A stretch of 64,000 nucleotides of DNA from Phocaeicola faecium (GTDB lineage: Bacteria; Bacteroidota; Bacteroidia; Bacteroidales; Bacteroidaceae): positions 1 through 64,000 of the forward strand of contig NZ_JACSPQ010000010.1 of assembly GCF_014837055.1 (NCBI RefSeq), given 5' to 3'. This document shows positions 54,310-63,003 of the stretch, one piece after another. Made by a program: the position numbers and the translations under genes. Position 1 is the first letter of the stretch. Every line of letters begins with the position of its first letter. The notes below the pieces were generated by a model, which did no database searches, was not told the DNA's origin, and saw only the letters and a list, made by a program, of their open reading frames with translations.

Positions 54310-56143
54310 GGCTGTCGGTATCCGTTAAAACTTTCATGAGACATGCTTTGCAGTCGAATTCCAGACGGAAGCGTCGTCCGTCTCCGCTTATCAGATAGTA
54401 AGGCTCACGGTAAGGCGAGCGTGTCTTTTGGCGGGTAGGACACCATCCCATGCTGTAACGCAGGCAGTGCTTACACGTCATGAGTACGGCATCGGCCGGT
54501 GCTTCTTTTTCAAAGGCAGGAGCAATGTGCCGTACCCCGTGCGACAAGTAGAATCCGTATGCCGATTTGTTCATCACATTGCCTGCATACGTTAACTCTT
54601 GTACCGGGAAAGCATGATGCGTTTCGGGTAATCGTTCCCATTGTTGCGGGTAGTTGATGCGTCGGGCGGCTAATAATGCTTCGATTCCCCGACGGCGCAA
54701 GTCTGCCAGTTCGGAAGAAGGAATGAACCAATCGGCAGAAAGGTTGATTTGGATGGTTTCCGCTTCGAAAGGCGTATTGCCCAACTTGCTTAACTGATTG
54801 CGCAAGTTTTCTGTTTGAGGGGTACGCGCCGCCTCTTTTACGCGGGGCAACGTAACGCTGATGCGGTTATCGTCTTCATCGGTCAGCGAAAGCGTAAAGC
54901 CGAAAGCGTTTTCTTCGAACACCATGTTTATTGCCACTTTCCTTTCTGCCGATTTCTTTTGCATCAGCCGTTCAAACTCTTGGTCGAAATTACGGTACAG
55001 CTTGGTCTTGGGCTTTATTCGGGGCATCTCTTGAGGGAATAGCTTGTTGCCCTCCACGCGGTTCACCCGGAATCCGCACAGTTTACCCTGCTCGTCTATG
55101 TAGCACAGTCCGTCACCGTTATTGAAAGAAGTGATACCCGCCACACTCAGATAATTGTTCCGCACTTCTTTTACCGTTCCTACCTCTTCGCCCATCGACT
55201 TCGGTGTGTTAAACGAAAAAATATCGCGGTTACGCCCGTGCAAGAAATAATCGGTAAAGCCCCGGCTGAAACTTTTATCTAATTGGGGACGAAATCCCAG
55301 CTTTACACGCCCGGAAGACGCGCGGGCATATTCCGGACGGCGTCTGAATATTTCGTCCAGCTTTTTCCGATAATATGCCGTAACGTTCTTTACGTAAGCC
55401 ACGTCTTTCAGTCTGCCTTCTATTTTCAGCGACGAAGCTCCCGCATCGAGCAAGGCTTCCAGATTCTCGCTTTGGTTCATGTCTTTCAGCGAAAGCAGGT
55501 GTTTGTCCTTTGCTATCACTTTGCCGTCGGCATCTACCATGTCGAAAGCAAGGCGGCAGAACTGTGCGCACTCACCACGGTTGGCGCTGCGTCCGTAACA
55601 CGCCTGACTGACGTAACACTGTCCGCTGTAACTTACGCACAGCGCACCGTGAACAAATACTTCGAGCAACGTGTCGGGACAGGCTGCGTGTATCTTTGCT
55701 ATCTCATCGAGTGTCAGTTCGCGGGCAAGCACTATCTGGCGGAATCCCGCTTCGGCGAGAAACCGGGCTTTCTGCACACTGCGGTTGTCCATCTGCGTGC
55801 TGGCATGAAGCGGGATAGGGGGCAGGTTCAGTCGCGTGATGCCCAAGTCTTGGATAATCAGTGCATCCACACCGATGCGGTAAAGTTCCCAGATAAGTTT
55901 TTCGGTATCACTTAACTCTTCATCGCGAAGAATCGTGTTCACCGTTACGTAGATGCGTACATTATATATATGTGCATACGCCACTAATGCAGCGATGTCC
56001 TCTATCGAGTTTCCCGCCGCCGCACGTGCACCGAATCGGGGTGCGCCTATGTAAACAGCATCTGCCCCGTGGTTTACAGCCTCTATGCCACACTCCACAT
56101 TCTTTGCCGGAGCAAGCAGTTCTATCAAGCGTTGTTTCTTCAT
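54296..56143 (-). CDS. U32 family protein, RlhA-like
   Basis: 615 aa. N-terminal U32 barrel ELLAPAKNVECGIEAVNHGADAVYIG; Cys cluster in CVSYSGQCYVSQACYGRSANRGECAQFCR; EGRLKDVAYV; C-terminal domain with KHCLRYSMGWCP and FDCKACLMKVL. Length matches the long RlhA group (23S rRNA cytidine hydroxylation) rather than the short TrhP group (tRNA). Older names call these collagenases or peptidases. Its start shares one base with the metA stop. Confidence 0.86.
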   Translation of the reverse strand: MKKQRLIELLAPAKNVECGIEAVNHGADAVYIGAPRFGARAAAGNSIEDIAALVAYAHIYNVRIYVTVNTILRDEELSDTEKLIWELYRIGVDALIIQDLGITRLNLPPIPLHASTQMDNRSVQKARFLAEAGFRQIVLARELTLDEIAKIHAACPDTLLEVFVHGALCVSYSGQCYVSQACYGRSANRGECAQFCRLAFDMVDADGKVIAKDKHLLSLKDMNQSENLEALLDAGASSLKIEGRLKDVAYVKNVTAYYRKKLDEIFRRRPEYARASSGRVKLGFRPQLDKSFSRGFTDYFLHGRNRDIFSFNTPKSMGEEVGTVKEVRNNYLSVAGITSFNNGDGLCYIDEQGKLCGFRVNRVEGNKLFPQEMPRIKPKTKLYRNFDQEFERLMQKKSAERKVAINMVFEENAFGFTLSLTDEDDNRISVTLPRVKEAARTPQTENLRNQLSKLGNTPFEAETIQINLSADWFIPSSELADLRRRGIEALLAARRINYPQQWERLPETHHAFPVQELTYAGNVMNKSAYGFYLSHGVRHIAPAFEKEAPADAVLMTCKHCLRYSMGWCPTRQKTRSPYREPYYLISGDGRRFRLEFDCKACLMKVLTDTDSHATH

Positions 56144-57066
56144 TACTTGATTTGGTTAATATCGTAAGGAGTTTCCTGATAAACGTAATAGTTCAGCCAG
56201 TTAGAAAACAGCAGGTTTGCCACGCTGCGCCATCTCACCAGCGGTCCCTCATCGGGCTGGTCATGGCGGTAGTAATTCTTCGGCATGTCGATAGCCAGCC
56301 CCTTTGCCAAATCGCGGCGATATTCCGTGTCGAGTGTGTAGGGCGAATATTCCGAATGTCCGGTTACGAAAAACTCACGTCCGCCGCGTGCCATTACGAT
56401 GTGTACGCCCGAATCGGCCGACTCGGAGATGATACGTAGCGCCGGACAGCGTTCGATGTCCTCGCGGCGCACTTCCGTATGGCGGCTGTGGGGAACGAAA
56501 AACACATCGTCGAATCCGCGGAAGATAGGCAAGTGCTGGAAACCTTCGCAGATATGGTGTTCGAATATGCCGAACATCTTTTTCGGAAGCGGATATTTCG
56601 GTATGCCGTAATGGTGATACAGCCCCGCCTGTGCCGCCCAGCAGATGTAAAAAGTAGAGGTGACGTGCGTGCGGGTCCAGTTGAAAATGTCTTGAATCTC
56701 ATGCCAGTAATTCACCTCTTCAAAGTCTAACAACTCTACGGGCGCACCGGTGATGATCATGCCGTCGAACTTCTCGTCGCGCATCAGGTCGAAATCGCGG
56801 TAAAACGCTTTCATGTGTTCTATCGGGGTATTTTTCGACGTGTGGCTTTTCAGTTTCATGAAGCTGACTTCTATCTGAAGCGGAGAGTTTGAAAGCAAAC
56901 GGATAAGGTCGGTTTCCGTCGTTATTTTGATAGGCATCAGGTTGAGGATGACAATCTTCAGCGGACGGATATCCTGCGTGGTGGCACGCGAACTGTCGAT
57001 AACAAATATATTTTCTTCCTTCAGCAGGTCAATAGCCGGAAGCCGGTCGGGTAAATTAAGTGGCAT
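56143..57066 (-). CDS. metA: homoserine O-acyltransferase MetA family, predicted acetyl-CoA dependent
   Basis: 307 aa. Class I glutamine-amidotransferase-like fold, C142 in ICWAAQAGLYHHYG as nucleophile, H237 and E239 in TGHSEYSPY. Residue 111 is Glu (GAPVELLDFEEV), whereas E. coli succinyltransferase has Gly there; Glu111 is the established marker for acetyl-CoA use in this family. It activates homoserine for methionine synthesis. First gene of a run with U32, the zinc-ribbon protein and RsmF. -7 TACCTTTG at 57090-57097 minus. Confidence 0.92.
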   Translation of the reverse strand: MPLNLPDRLPAIDLLKEENIFVIDSSRATTQDIRPLKIVILNLMPIKITTETDLIRLLSNSPLQIEVSFMKLKSHTSKNTPIEHMKAFYRDFDLMRDEKFDGMIITGAPVELLDFEEVNYWHEIQDIFNWTRTHVTSTFYICWAAQAGLYHHYGIPKYPLPKKMFGIFEHHICEGFQHLPIFRGFDDVFFVPHSRHTEVRREDIERCPALRIISESADSGVHIVMARGGREFFVTGHSEYSPYTLDTEYRRDLAKGLAIDMPKNYYRHDQPDEGPLVRWRSVANLLFSNWLNYYVYQETPYDINQIK

Positions 57067-57089
57067 AGCTGGTTAGTTTTATTTTCGGG

Positions 57090-57097
57090 CAAAGGTA
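57090..57097 (-). promoter_or_regulatory. -7 box of metA
   Basis: Minus strand TACCTTTG, 23 bp before the start. Array G starts about 50 bp upstream. Confidence 0.5.
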
Positions 57098-57148
57098 ATA
57101 AATTTGTTGCCTCGATACCACGCACCTTCCTTAAAAAGTCGTTGAAAA

Positions 57149-57232
57149 AATTCTACCGTATATGTTGGTCAACACATACGTATGCGTTAACCAACATATA
57201 CGGTTGCGTAATGGTGCGCTATGGGTAGAATT
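57149..57232. repeat. 22-bp-period modular array G (4 units)
   Basis: 18-mers at 57149, 57171, 57193 and 57215: AATTCTACCGTATATGTT, AACACATACGTATGCGTT, AACATATACGGTTGCGTA and TGCGCTATGGGTAGAATT, with linkers GGTC, AACC, ATGG. Between the MATE stop and the metA promoter. Confidence 0.87.
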
Positions 57233-57242
57233 TTAGCCTTTG

Positions 57243-58604
57243 CTAATTGGTTGATTCTCTTGGCACTTTCAGCGAGTTTAAAACCGGTATGGCAACGGGG
57301 AGAGCAAACAGGAACGAACACAAGTCTGCTACGGCCTGACTCATTTCCACTCCTTGTAAGCCCAAGAAGCAGGGCAGTATCAGAATGGCGGGAATGAAGA
57401 ACAATCCCTGACGTGCCGAAGCCAGCAATACGGCACGTACCGGGCGGCGGATGGTTTGCAGCAACATGTTGCAAAGAATGACCCACGTGCCCAGCGGCAG
57501 GGTGATGAGTTGCCAGCGCAAAGCCTGCGTTCCTACGGCTGTTACTTCAGGGTCTCCCTTACGGAACCACTCTACGATTTCGGGAGCATAGATATAGCCG
57601 ATGACGGAACATACCGTCAGAAAAACCACGCCAATCTTTACGCAGAACCAAAATCCCTGACGCACACGGGGATAAATGCCTGCTCCGTAGTTATAGCCGC
57701 AAACGGGTTGGAAGCCTTGTCCGAAACCGATAAGAAACGAGTTGATAAACATGCAAACGCGGGTTACGATAGACATACCGGCAATGGCGGCATCGCCGTA
57801 AGCCCCCGCAGCTACATTGAGCAAGATGGTGGCGACGCTCGACAGCCCCTGACGGCACAGCGAGGGACTTCCTCCGTAAACTATTTCTTTCAGCATGGCA
57901 GGGCGCGGAGTGAAATTGCGCAAACGGATGCGGATGTTTTCTCCCCGGCTGTCCATGTAAATCAGAATACTGAAACTGCATACCTGACTGATAAGTGTGG
58001 CCCACGCCGCACCCGCAATGCCCATATCGAAAACAAAAATCAGCAATGGGTCAAGTCCGATGTTCAATACGGCGCCTACCATAATCCCTATCATGGCATA
58101 CACCGCATTTCCCTGAAAACGCATCTGGTTGTTCAGTACCAGCGAAGAAGCCATGAAAGGTGCTCCCAGCAGGATGATGCCCAGATACGTTTCGGCATAG
58201 GGCAGAATCGTGTCGGTAGAACCTAACGCCCGGCAAATAGGACTTAAGAATATCAATCCAAGCAGCGTAATGATGCCTCCTACGATGAAGGCGCAGAAGA
58301 ATCCCGTCGATGCCATCTTTTCGGCACTCTGGTAATCGCGTGCGCCCAACTTGCGGGAAATATAGTTGCCCGACCCGTGTCCGAAAAAGAAACCGAATGC
58401 CTGAATTATCGCCATGATAGAAAACGAAATACCTACCGCCGCCGTTGCCTGCGTATTGATTTTCCCCACGAAATAAGTGTCTGCCATGACGTAGAACGAA
58501 GTAATCAACATGCTGATAATCGTAGGAATAGCAAGCGAACCGATGAGGCGCGGAACGGGCGCCGTGGTCATTTCTGTATACTTATCTTTATATTTCCGTT
58601 TCAT
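57243..58604 (-). CDS. MATE family efflux transporter
   Basis: 453 aa from ATG 58602-58604 (MKRKYKDKYTEMTTAPVPRLIGSLAIPTIISML). Twelve hydrophobic helices in two similar halves; family landmarks YVMADTYFVGKI, GFFFGHGSGNYISRKLGARD and GFGQGFQPVCGYNYGAG. Sodium- or proton-driven export of cationic drugs or metabolites. Substrate unknown. -7 TACTTTTG at 58657-58664 minus. Confidence 0.93.
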   Translation of the reverse strand: MKRKYKDKYTEMTTAPVPRLIGSLAIPTIISMLITSFYVMADTYFVGKINTQATAAVGISFSIMAIIQAFGFFFGHGSGNYISRKLGARDYQSAEKMASTGFFCAFIVGGIITLLGLIFLSPICRALGSTDTILPYAETYLGIILLGAPFMASSLVLNNQMRFQGNAVYAMIGIMVGAVLNIGLDPLLIFVFDMGIAGAAWATLISQVCSFSILIYMDSRGENIRIRLRNFTPRPAMLKEIVYGGSPSLCRQGLSSVATILLNVAAGAYGDAAIAGMSIVTRVCMFINSFLIGFGQGFQPVCGYNYGAGIYPRVRQGFWFCVKIGVVFLTVCSVIGYIYAPEIVEWFRKGDPEVTAVGTQALRWQLITLPLGTWVILCNMLLQTIRRPVRAVLLASARQGLFFIPAILILPCFLGLQGVEMSQAVADLCSFLFALPVAIPVLNSLKVPRESTN

Positions 58605-58656
58605 AAGCACAGTAGTATTTTAAGCAAGCGTCGTCGGCTTGTATCGAAAAGCGATA

Positions 58657-58664
58657 CAAAAGTA
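58657..58664 (-). promoter_or_regulatory. -7 box of the MATE gene
   Basis: Minus strand TACTTTTG, 52 bp before the start. Confidence 0.45.
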
Positions 58665-58716
58665 GGAAAAAAAGATAAATTAAGACACCTATCGTTCTTT
58701 TTTCCTCATAATTACG

Positions 58717-58724
58717 TATCTTTG
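58717..58724 (+). promoter_or_regulatory. -7 box of glyS
   Basis: TATCTTTG, 52 bp before the glyS ATG, followed by GCGCCCG; fits TAnnTTTG. Confidence 0.55.
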
Positions 58725-58776
58725 CGCCCGTACTATACAAAAAGTTAATTGACAAGGTATAAAAAATAAATAAACA

Positions 58777-60318
58777 ATGGCACAAGAAGACGTTTTTAAG
58801 AAGTTAGTTTCACACTGCAAAGAATATGGTTTTGTTTTTCCATCAAGTGAAATATACGATGGACTGGGCGCTGTATACGACTACGGACAGAACGGCGTGG
58901 AACTGAAAAACAATATCAAGCAATATTGGTGGCAGAGCATGGTGTTGCTCCATGAAAACATTGTGGGCATCGACTCAGCCATATTCATGCACCCTACTAT
59001 TTGGAAAGCATCCGGACACGTGGACGCCTTCAATGACCCGTTGATTGATAACCGCGACTCGAAGAAACGTTATCGTGCCGATGTATTAATCGAAGACCAA
59101 ATCGCCAAGTACGACGAAAAGATAAATAAAGAGGTGGCAAAGGCAGCCAAGAAGTTTGGCGACGCTTTCGATGAACAGCAGTTCCGCTCTACGAATGCCC
59201 GCGTATTGGAGCATCAGGCTAAGCGCGACGCATTGCATGAACGTTACTCAAAGGCAATGAATGCCAACGACCTGAATGAGTTGCGTCAGATTATATTGGA
59301 TGAAGAAATCGTTTGTCCTATCTCCGGCACAAAGAACTGGACCGAGGTACGTCAGTTCAATCTGATGTTCTCTACCGAAATGGGTTCTACGGCAGACGGC
59401 GCAATGAAAGTTTATCTTCGTCCGGAAACCGCTCAGGGTATTTTCGTAAATTACCTGAACGTGCAGAAGACCGGCCGTATGAAAATACCGTTCGGTATCG
59501 CTCAAATCGGTAAGGCATTCCGTAATGAAATCGTAGCGCGCCAGTTTATCTTCCGTATGCGTGAGTTCGAACAAATGGAAATGCAGTTCTTCGTAAAACC
59601 CGGAACCGAACTCGACTGGTTTAAGAAATGGAAAGAAATCCGCCTGAAATGGCACAAGGCATTGGGCTTCGGCGATGACCACTACCGTTATCATGACCAT
59701 GAAAAACTGGCTCACTATGCCAATGCTGCTACCGACATCGAATTCCTGATGCCGTTCGGATTCAAGGAAGTAGAAGGTATCCATAGCCGTACAAACTTTG
59801 ACTTGAGCCAGCATGAGAAGTTCTCAGGCAAGAGCATTAAGTATTTCGACCCGGAAATCAACGAATCATATACTCCGTATGTCATCGAAACCTCTATCGG
59901 GGTTGACCGTATGTTCCTCAGCGTAATGAGTGCGGCATACTGCGAAGAGAAACTGGAAAACGGCGAAACTCGCGTAGTCTTGAAGTTGCCTGCCGCCCTT
60001 GCTCCGGTGAAATTGGCAGTCATGCCATTGGTGAAAAAAGACGGACTGCCCGAAAAAGCACGTGAAATCATGAACGACTTGAAGTTCCACTTCCACTGCC
60101 AGTACGATGAGAAAGACAGTATCGGTAAACGTTACCGCCGTCAGGACGCCATCGGTACTCCGTACTGTATAACAATCGACCATCAGACATTGGAAGATAA
60201 TTGCGTTACGCTGCGTAACCGCGATACGATGGAACAGGAACGGGTGGCAATCTCTGAATTGAATAACATCATTGCAGATAAGGTAAGCATTACAAGTTTG
60301 CTGAAAACGCTGCAATAA
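58777..60318 (+). CDS. glyS: glycyl-tRNA synthetase, single-chain dimeric type
   Basis: 513 aa class II synthetase of the alpha2 (archaeal/eukaryote-like) kind. GFVFPSSEIYDGLGAVYDYGQNG start, motif 2 FRNEIVARQFIFRMREFEQMEMQFFV, motif 3 TSIGVDRMFLSVMSAAY, then the anticodon-binding domain (LAVMPLVKKDGLPEKAREIMNDL). The region between motif 1 and 2 carries DPLIDNRDSKKRYRAD. Followed 14 bp later by the FKBP lipoprotein. Confidence 0.95.
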   Translation: MAQEDVFKKLVSHCKEYGFVFPSSEIYDGLGAVYDYGQNGVELKNNIKQYWWQSMVLLHENIVGIDSAIFMHPTIWKASGHVDAFNDPLIDNRDSKKRYRADVLIEDQIAKYDEKINKEVAKAAKKFGDAFDEQQFRSTNARVLEHQAKRDALHERYSKAMNANDLNELRQIILDEEIVCPISGTKNWTEVRQFNLMFSTEMGSTADGAMKVYLRPETAQGIFVNYLNVQKTGRMKIPFGIAQIGKAFRNEIVARQFIFRMREFEQMEMQFFVKPGTELDWFKKWKEIRLKWHKALGFGDDHYRYHDHEKLAHYANAATDIEFLMPFGFKEVEGIHSRTNFDLSQHEKFSGKSIKYFDPEINESYTPYVIETSIGVDRMFLSVMSAAYCEEKLENGETRVVLKLPAALAPVKLAVMPLVKKDGLPEKAREIMNDLKFHFHCQYDEKDSIGKRYRRQDAIGTPYCITIDHQTLEDNCVTLRNRDTMEQERVAISELNNIIADKVSITSLLKTLQ

Positions 60319-60332
60319 TTAAAGAATAACGC

Positions 60333-61010
60333 ATGAATAAAAACATTCTTTGGCTGATTGTCGTATTGGTTTCATTATCGTTCGGCTTTGCTTCGTGTGC
60401 AGAAGATACACAGGTTGAAGATCCGTACGCTAATTGGCAGGCGCGCAATGAGCATTATTTGGATTCGATTGTAGATGTAGCTCGTGCCAACGCAGACGGG
60501 AGATGGTATTGTGTGCAGAATTGGAAAATCTGGAACGACGGAATGGCAGGAACTGGTGGTATCGTTTTTGATGATAATTTCGATATGACCGATTCTGTGT
60601 ATGTTCATTTCCGTAGCGAGCCGGTTGCTGCAGGAAGTGCCCCGCTGTATACCGACAGTATAACTACTTATTATAGGGGAAGCCTGATAAACGGAGAACA
60701 GTTTGACAGTAACTATCAGGGCGATTGGGACGATGTGCAGACCCCGCAAATCTATACTCCGAGAGGATTCTTGGTGAGTGGATTGATAACAGGGTGGCAG
60801 ACGGCTCTGATGGCTTCTCACGACGGTTCTTATCCGGGGATGAAGCCGGGCGATAACGTAGATATCTACATCCCGTATCAGTTAGGTTATGGTGCCAGCG
60901 GATATCTGGATATTCGCGGATATTCCGTGCTGAGTTTCCACATGAAGTTAGTCAGCGTAACCCATCCGGAAGGACCGGATGACAGAAGTTTGATGTCTGA
61001 AATCGAATAG
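60333..61010 (+). CDS. FKBP-type peptidyl-prolyl isomerase lipoprotein
   Basis: 225 aa. Lipobox at FASC near residue 22. C-terminal FKBP domain: TTYYRGSLINGEQFDSNYQ, FLVSGLITGWQTALMASH, MKPGDNVDIYIPYQLGYG and SVLSFHMKLVSV. Catalyses proline isomerisation or chaperones envelope proteins in the periplasm. Probably cotranscribed with glyS; the next gene starts 22 bp after its stop. Confidence 0.9.
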   Translation: MNKNILWLIVVLVSLSFGFASCAEDTQVEDPYANWQARNEHYLDSIVDVARANADGRWYCVQNWKIWNDGMAGTGGIVFDDNFDMTDSVYVHFRSEPVAAGSAPLYTDSITTYYRGSLINGEQFDSNYQGDWDDVQTPQIYTPRGFLVSGLITGWQTALMASHDGSYPGMKPGDNVDIYIPYQLGYGASGYLDIRGYSVLSFHMKLVSVTHPEGPDDRSLMSEIE

Positions 61011-61032
61011 AACAATAAAACCTGATGAGGAA

Positions 61033-61446
61033 ATGCAACATCGCTTCCGTACATACTGTATGTTGGTAGTCAGCATAGTCGTGCTGATAGCGGGTGCATT
61101 TCCTCATCATCATCACGAAGAACGGTTCTGTTTAAACACAGATTTGACGAGCTGTACTTCTCCGCTCACAGCGGAAAACGAAACCCATTATCCGGGCGAT
61201 ACCGACAGTCATGCGTGTAAAACCACGTGTGTTACTCATTTCTCTTTCTCTTCTCCGAGTAATCGCCCTTTCGATTTTACTCCCGACTATACATTCTATT
61301 TCCTTACTTACCCGTTACTGGACGTGTTAGAACAGGTTCTGTCGTCCGGAGTATCGGCTAAGCATGTCTTTTATTATATCGAGCGCCTTCACGGATTGTA
61401 TTGCGTTACAGTCCGGAGCCTTCGTGCGCCTCCCGCATTGTCATAA
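61033..61446 (+). CDS. His/Cys-rich small membrane protein preceding metal-efflux genes
   Basis: 137 aa. One N-terminal helix (TYCMLVVSIVVLIAGAFPHHHHEERFCLN) followed by a His cluster and Cys residues (FCLNTDLTSC, HACKTTCVTH). Similar small proteins stand before CusB/CzcB genes in Bacteroides (I recall the name DUF6769, not verified). The cluster suggests metal binding, perhaps copper or zinc handling next to the efflux system. Function not established. Confidence 0.72.
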   Translation: MQHRFRTYCMLVVSIVVLIAGAFPHHHHEERFCLNTDLTSCTSPLTAENETHYPGDTDSHACKTTCVTHFSFSSPSNRPFDFTPDYTFYFLTYPLLDVLEQVLSSGVSAKHVFYYIERLHGLYCVTVRSLRAPPALS

Positions 61447-61463
61447 GTTTAAAGGGTTGCAGT

Positions 61464-61662
61464 CTTAGAAACTGTTTTGAATTTATCGTGCGATGATTTG
61501 GAATGAGTTTTTGAGGCATTTCCGATTGTGTGATGAGGAAGATAGCGGGCTATCTGACGAAGAACAGAAGCGGAAAGAACCAAAAAATCGCCCAAAGCAC
61601 ACACGAAAACGAATGCATCAAGCCAAGAAAACTTTTTGGAGAAATTCAAAACAGTTTCTTAG
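61464..61662. mobile_element. MITE-like element with 21-bp terminal inverted repeats
   Basis: 199 bp. The left end CTTAGAAACTGTTTTGAATT (20 of 21 bases shown) at 61464-61484 and the right end 61642-61662, its complement with one mismatch, bracket the element. The interior is also self-complementary: TTTCCG (61518-61523) with CGGAAA (61571-61576), and a central GATAGC/GCTATC pair. No transposase is encoded. It lies in the 352-bp gap between the His/Cys-rich protein and the adaptor. No clear target-site duplication is visible. Confidence 0.7.
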
Positions 61663-61681
61663 TAAAAGGTCGTATTCATGT

Positions 61682-61705
61682 TTCGTTCCGTAAAACCGGA
61701 ACGAA
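61682..61705. terminator. short hairpin downstream of the MITE
   Basis: TTCGTTCCG (61682-61690) pairs perfectly with CGGAACGAA (61697-61705) around TAAAAC. It may terminate transcripts coming from the His/Cys-rich gene, though no T-run follows directly. Confidence 0.45.
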
Positions 61706-61743
61706 GCGTGTTCTCACCTTTGTTTTTCTCCGGCAATCACATT

Positions 61744-61777
61744 GCAACCCGGTTGCCAAAAATAAGACATACTTTTG
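61744..61777 (+). promoter_or_regulatory. promoter of the adaptor gene with palindrome
   Basis: TACTTTTG (-7, 61770-61777), 21 bp before the ATG. The palindrome GCAACC-C-GGTTGC (61744-61756) covers the expected -33 region and could be an operator for a metal-responsive regulator (inference). Confidence 0.45.
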
Positions 61778-61798
61778 CATTATTAAAACACCAAACTT

Positions 61799-62938
61799 AT
61801 GAAGAAATATCTTTTTATGGGGACAGCGTTATTGTTCCTGTGCGGAGCATGTACGCAACAACACAACCACGAAGCGGAAGAAGCAGCCCATGAAGCAGAA
61901 AGTCATGGCGGACATTCCGATGAAATTATTTTGACTCCCGAAAAAGCAAAAGCGGCGGGAGTGATGGTAGAAACCGTTACTCCGGGAACATTCCGGGAAG
62001 TAATACCCACCAGCGGACAGGTATTGGCAGCTCAGGGAGACGAGAATACGCTGGTAGCTGCTACGGCAGGCGTGGTTTCTTTTTCGAGAACCGTTACCGA
62101 GGGAATGTCCGTAGGTCGGGATGTGGAACTGCTGAGCGTATCGGCAGAGAACTTGCAGGACGGCGACCCGGTGAAGCGCGCACGCATCGCTTACGAACGG
62201 GCGAAGGGAGAATACGAACGTGCGGAAAAACTCATTGGCGAACGTATCGTGTCGGAAAAAGAATTTAATGTATTGAAAGAAAATTATGAGAATGCACGCA
62301 TTGCTTACGAGGCACTTTCGCCGAGCAAGGCAGGTAAGGGCGTGGCGGTGAAGTCGCCGATGGCAGGTTACGTCAAGGCATGTTTCGTAAAAGAAGGCGA
62401 CTATGTTACGGTAGGGCAACCGCTGCTTAGCGTTACCCAAACCCGTCGGCTCATGCTGCGTGCCGAAGTGTCGGAGCGTTATTATTCAAGACTGCATAAC
62501 ATTGCTTCGGCCAATTTCCAGACACCATACGATGACAAAGTGTACAGTCTTGCCGACCTGAAAGGACGTTTGCTCTCATTCGGAAAGTCTTCGGATGGCA
62601 CGTCGTATTACGTTCCCGTAACCTTCGAGTTCGACAACCGTGGCGATGTGATACCCGGTTCGTTTGTCGAGGTGTATCTGCTGGCATCCGAGCGGCAGAA
62701 CGTGCTCAGCGTCCCCGTGTCGGCACTCACCGAAGAACAAGGTCTGTACTTCATCTATTGCCAGATTGACGAGGAGTGTTACCGCAAGCAGGAAGTAACC
62801 GTAGGGGCAAACGACGGCAAGCGGGTGGAAATCTTATCCGGACTGAAAGGAGGCGAAAAGGTTGTAACGCAGGGAGCTATCCATGTCAAATTAGCTTCGG
62901 CTTCGACAGCCATTCCGGGACATACACATAATCATTAA
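61799..62938 (+). CDS. RND efflux periplasmic adaptor (CusB/CzcB type)
   Basis: 379 aa lipoprotein (LLFLCGAC lipobox near residue 18). His-rich N-terminus (HNHEAEEAAHEAESHGGHSDE) and a His-containing tail (PGHTHNH) suit metal transfer. Lipoyl/barrel-sandwich parts around GVVSFSRTVTEGMSVGRD and VKSPMAGYVKACFVKEGDYVTVGQPLLSVTQ with a short alpha-hairpin between; membrane-proximal domain at the end (VEILSGLKGGEKVVTQGA). Links the RND pump in the inner membrane to an outer-membrane channel. The pump gene follows after 245 bp; the outer-membrane component is not in the window. Confidence 0.9.
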   Translation: MKKYLFMGTALLFLCGACTQQHNHEAEEAAHEAESHGGHSDEIILTPEKAKAAGVMVETVTPGTFREVIPTSGQVLAAQGDENTLVAATAGVVSFSRTVTEGMSVGRDVELLSVSAENLQDGDPVKRARIAYERAKGEYERAEKLIGERIVSEKEFNVLKENYENARIAYEALSPSKAGKGVAVKSPMAGYVKACFVKEGDYVTVGQPLLSVTQTRRLMLRAEVSERYYSRLHNIASANFQTPYDDKVYSLADLKGRLLSFGKSSDGTSYYVPVTFEFDNRGDVIPGSFVEVYLLASERQNVLSVPVSALTEEQGLYFIYCQIDEECYRKQEVTVGANDGKRVEILSGLKGGEKVVTQGAIHVKLASASTAIPGHTHNH

Positions 62939-63003
62939 GAACTTGTCTTAACGGTGCGGTTTGTTTTTCGGAAGGCGGAAAAACGCTTCGGCTTGTGTTA
63001 TTT

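Noticed and set aside
57456-58226. 256-codon plus-strand frame opposite the MATE gene
   Set aside because: Antisense shadow rich in Gln, Asn and Arg.
61493-61802. Short plus-strand open frames over the MITE-like element
   Set aside because: They follow the inverted-repeat structure, are very basic, and run into the adaptor promoter; no sign of translation.
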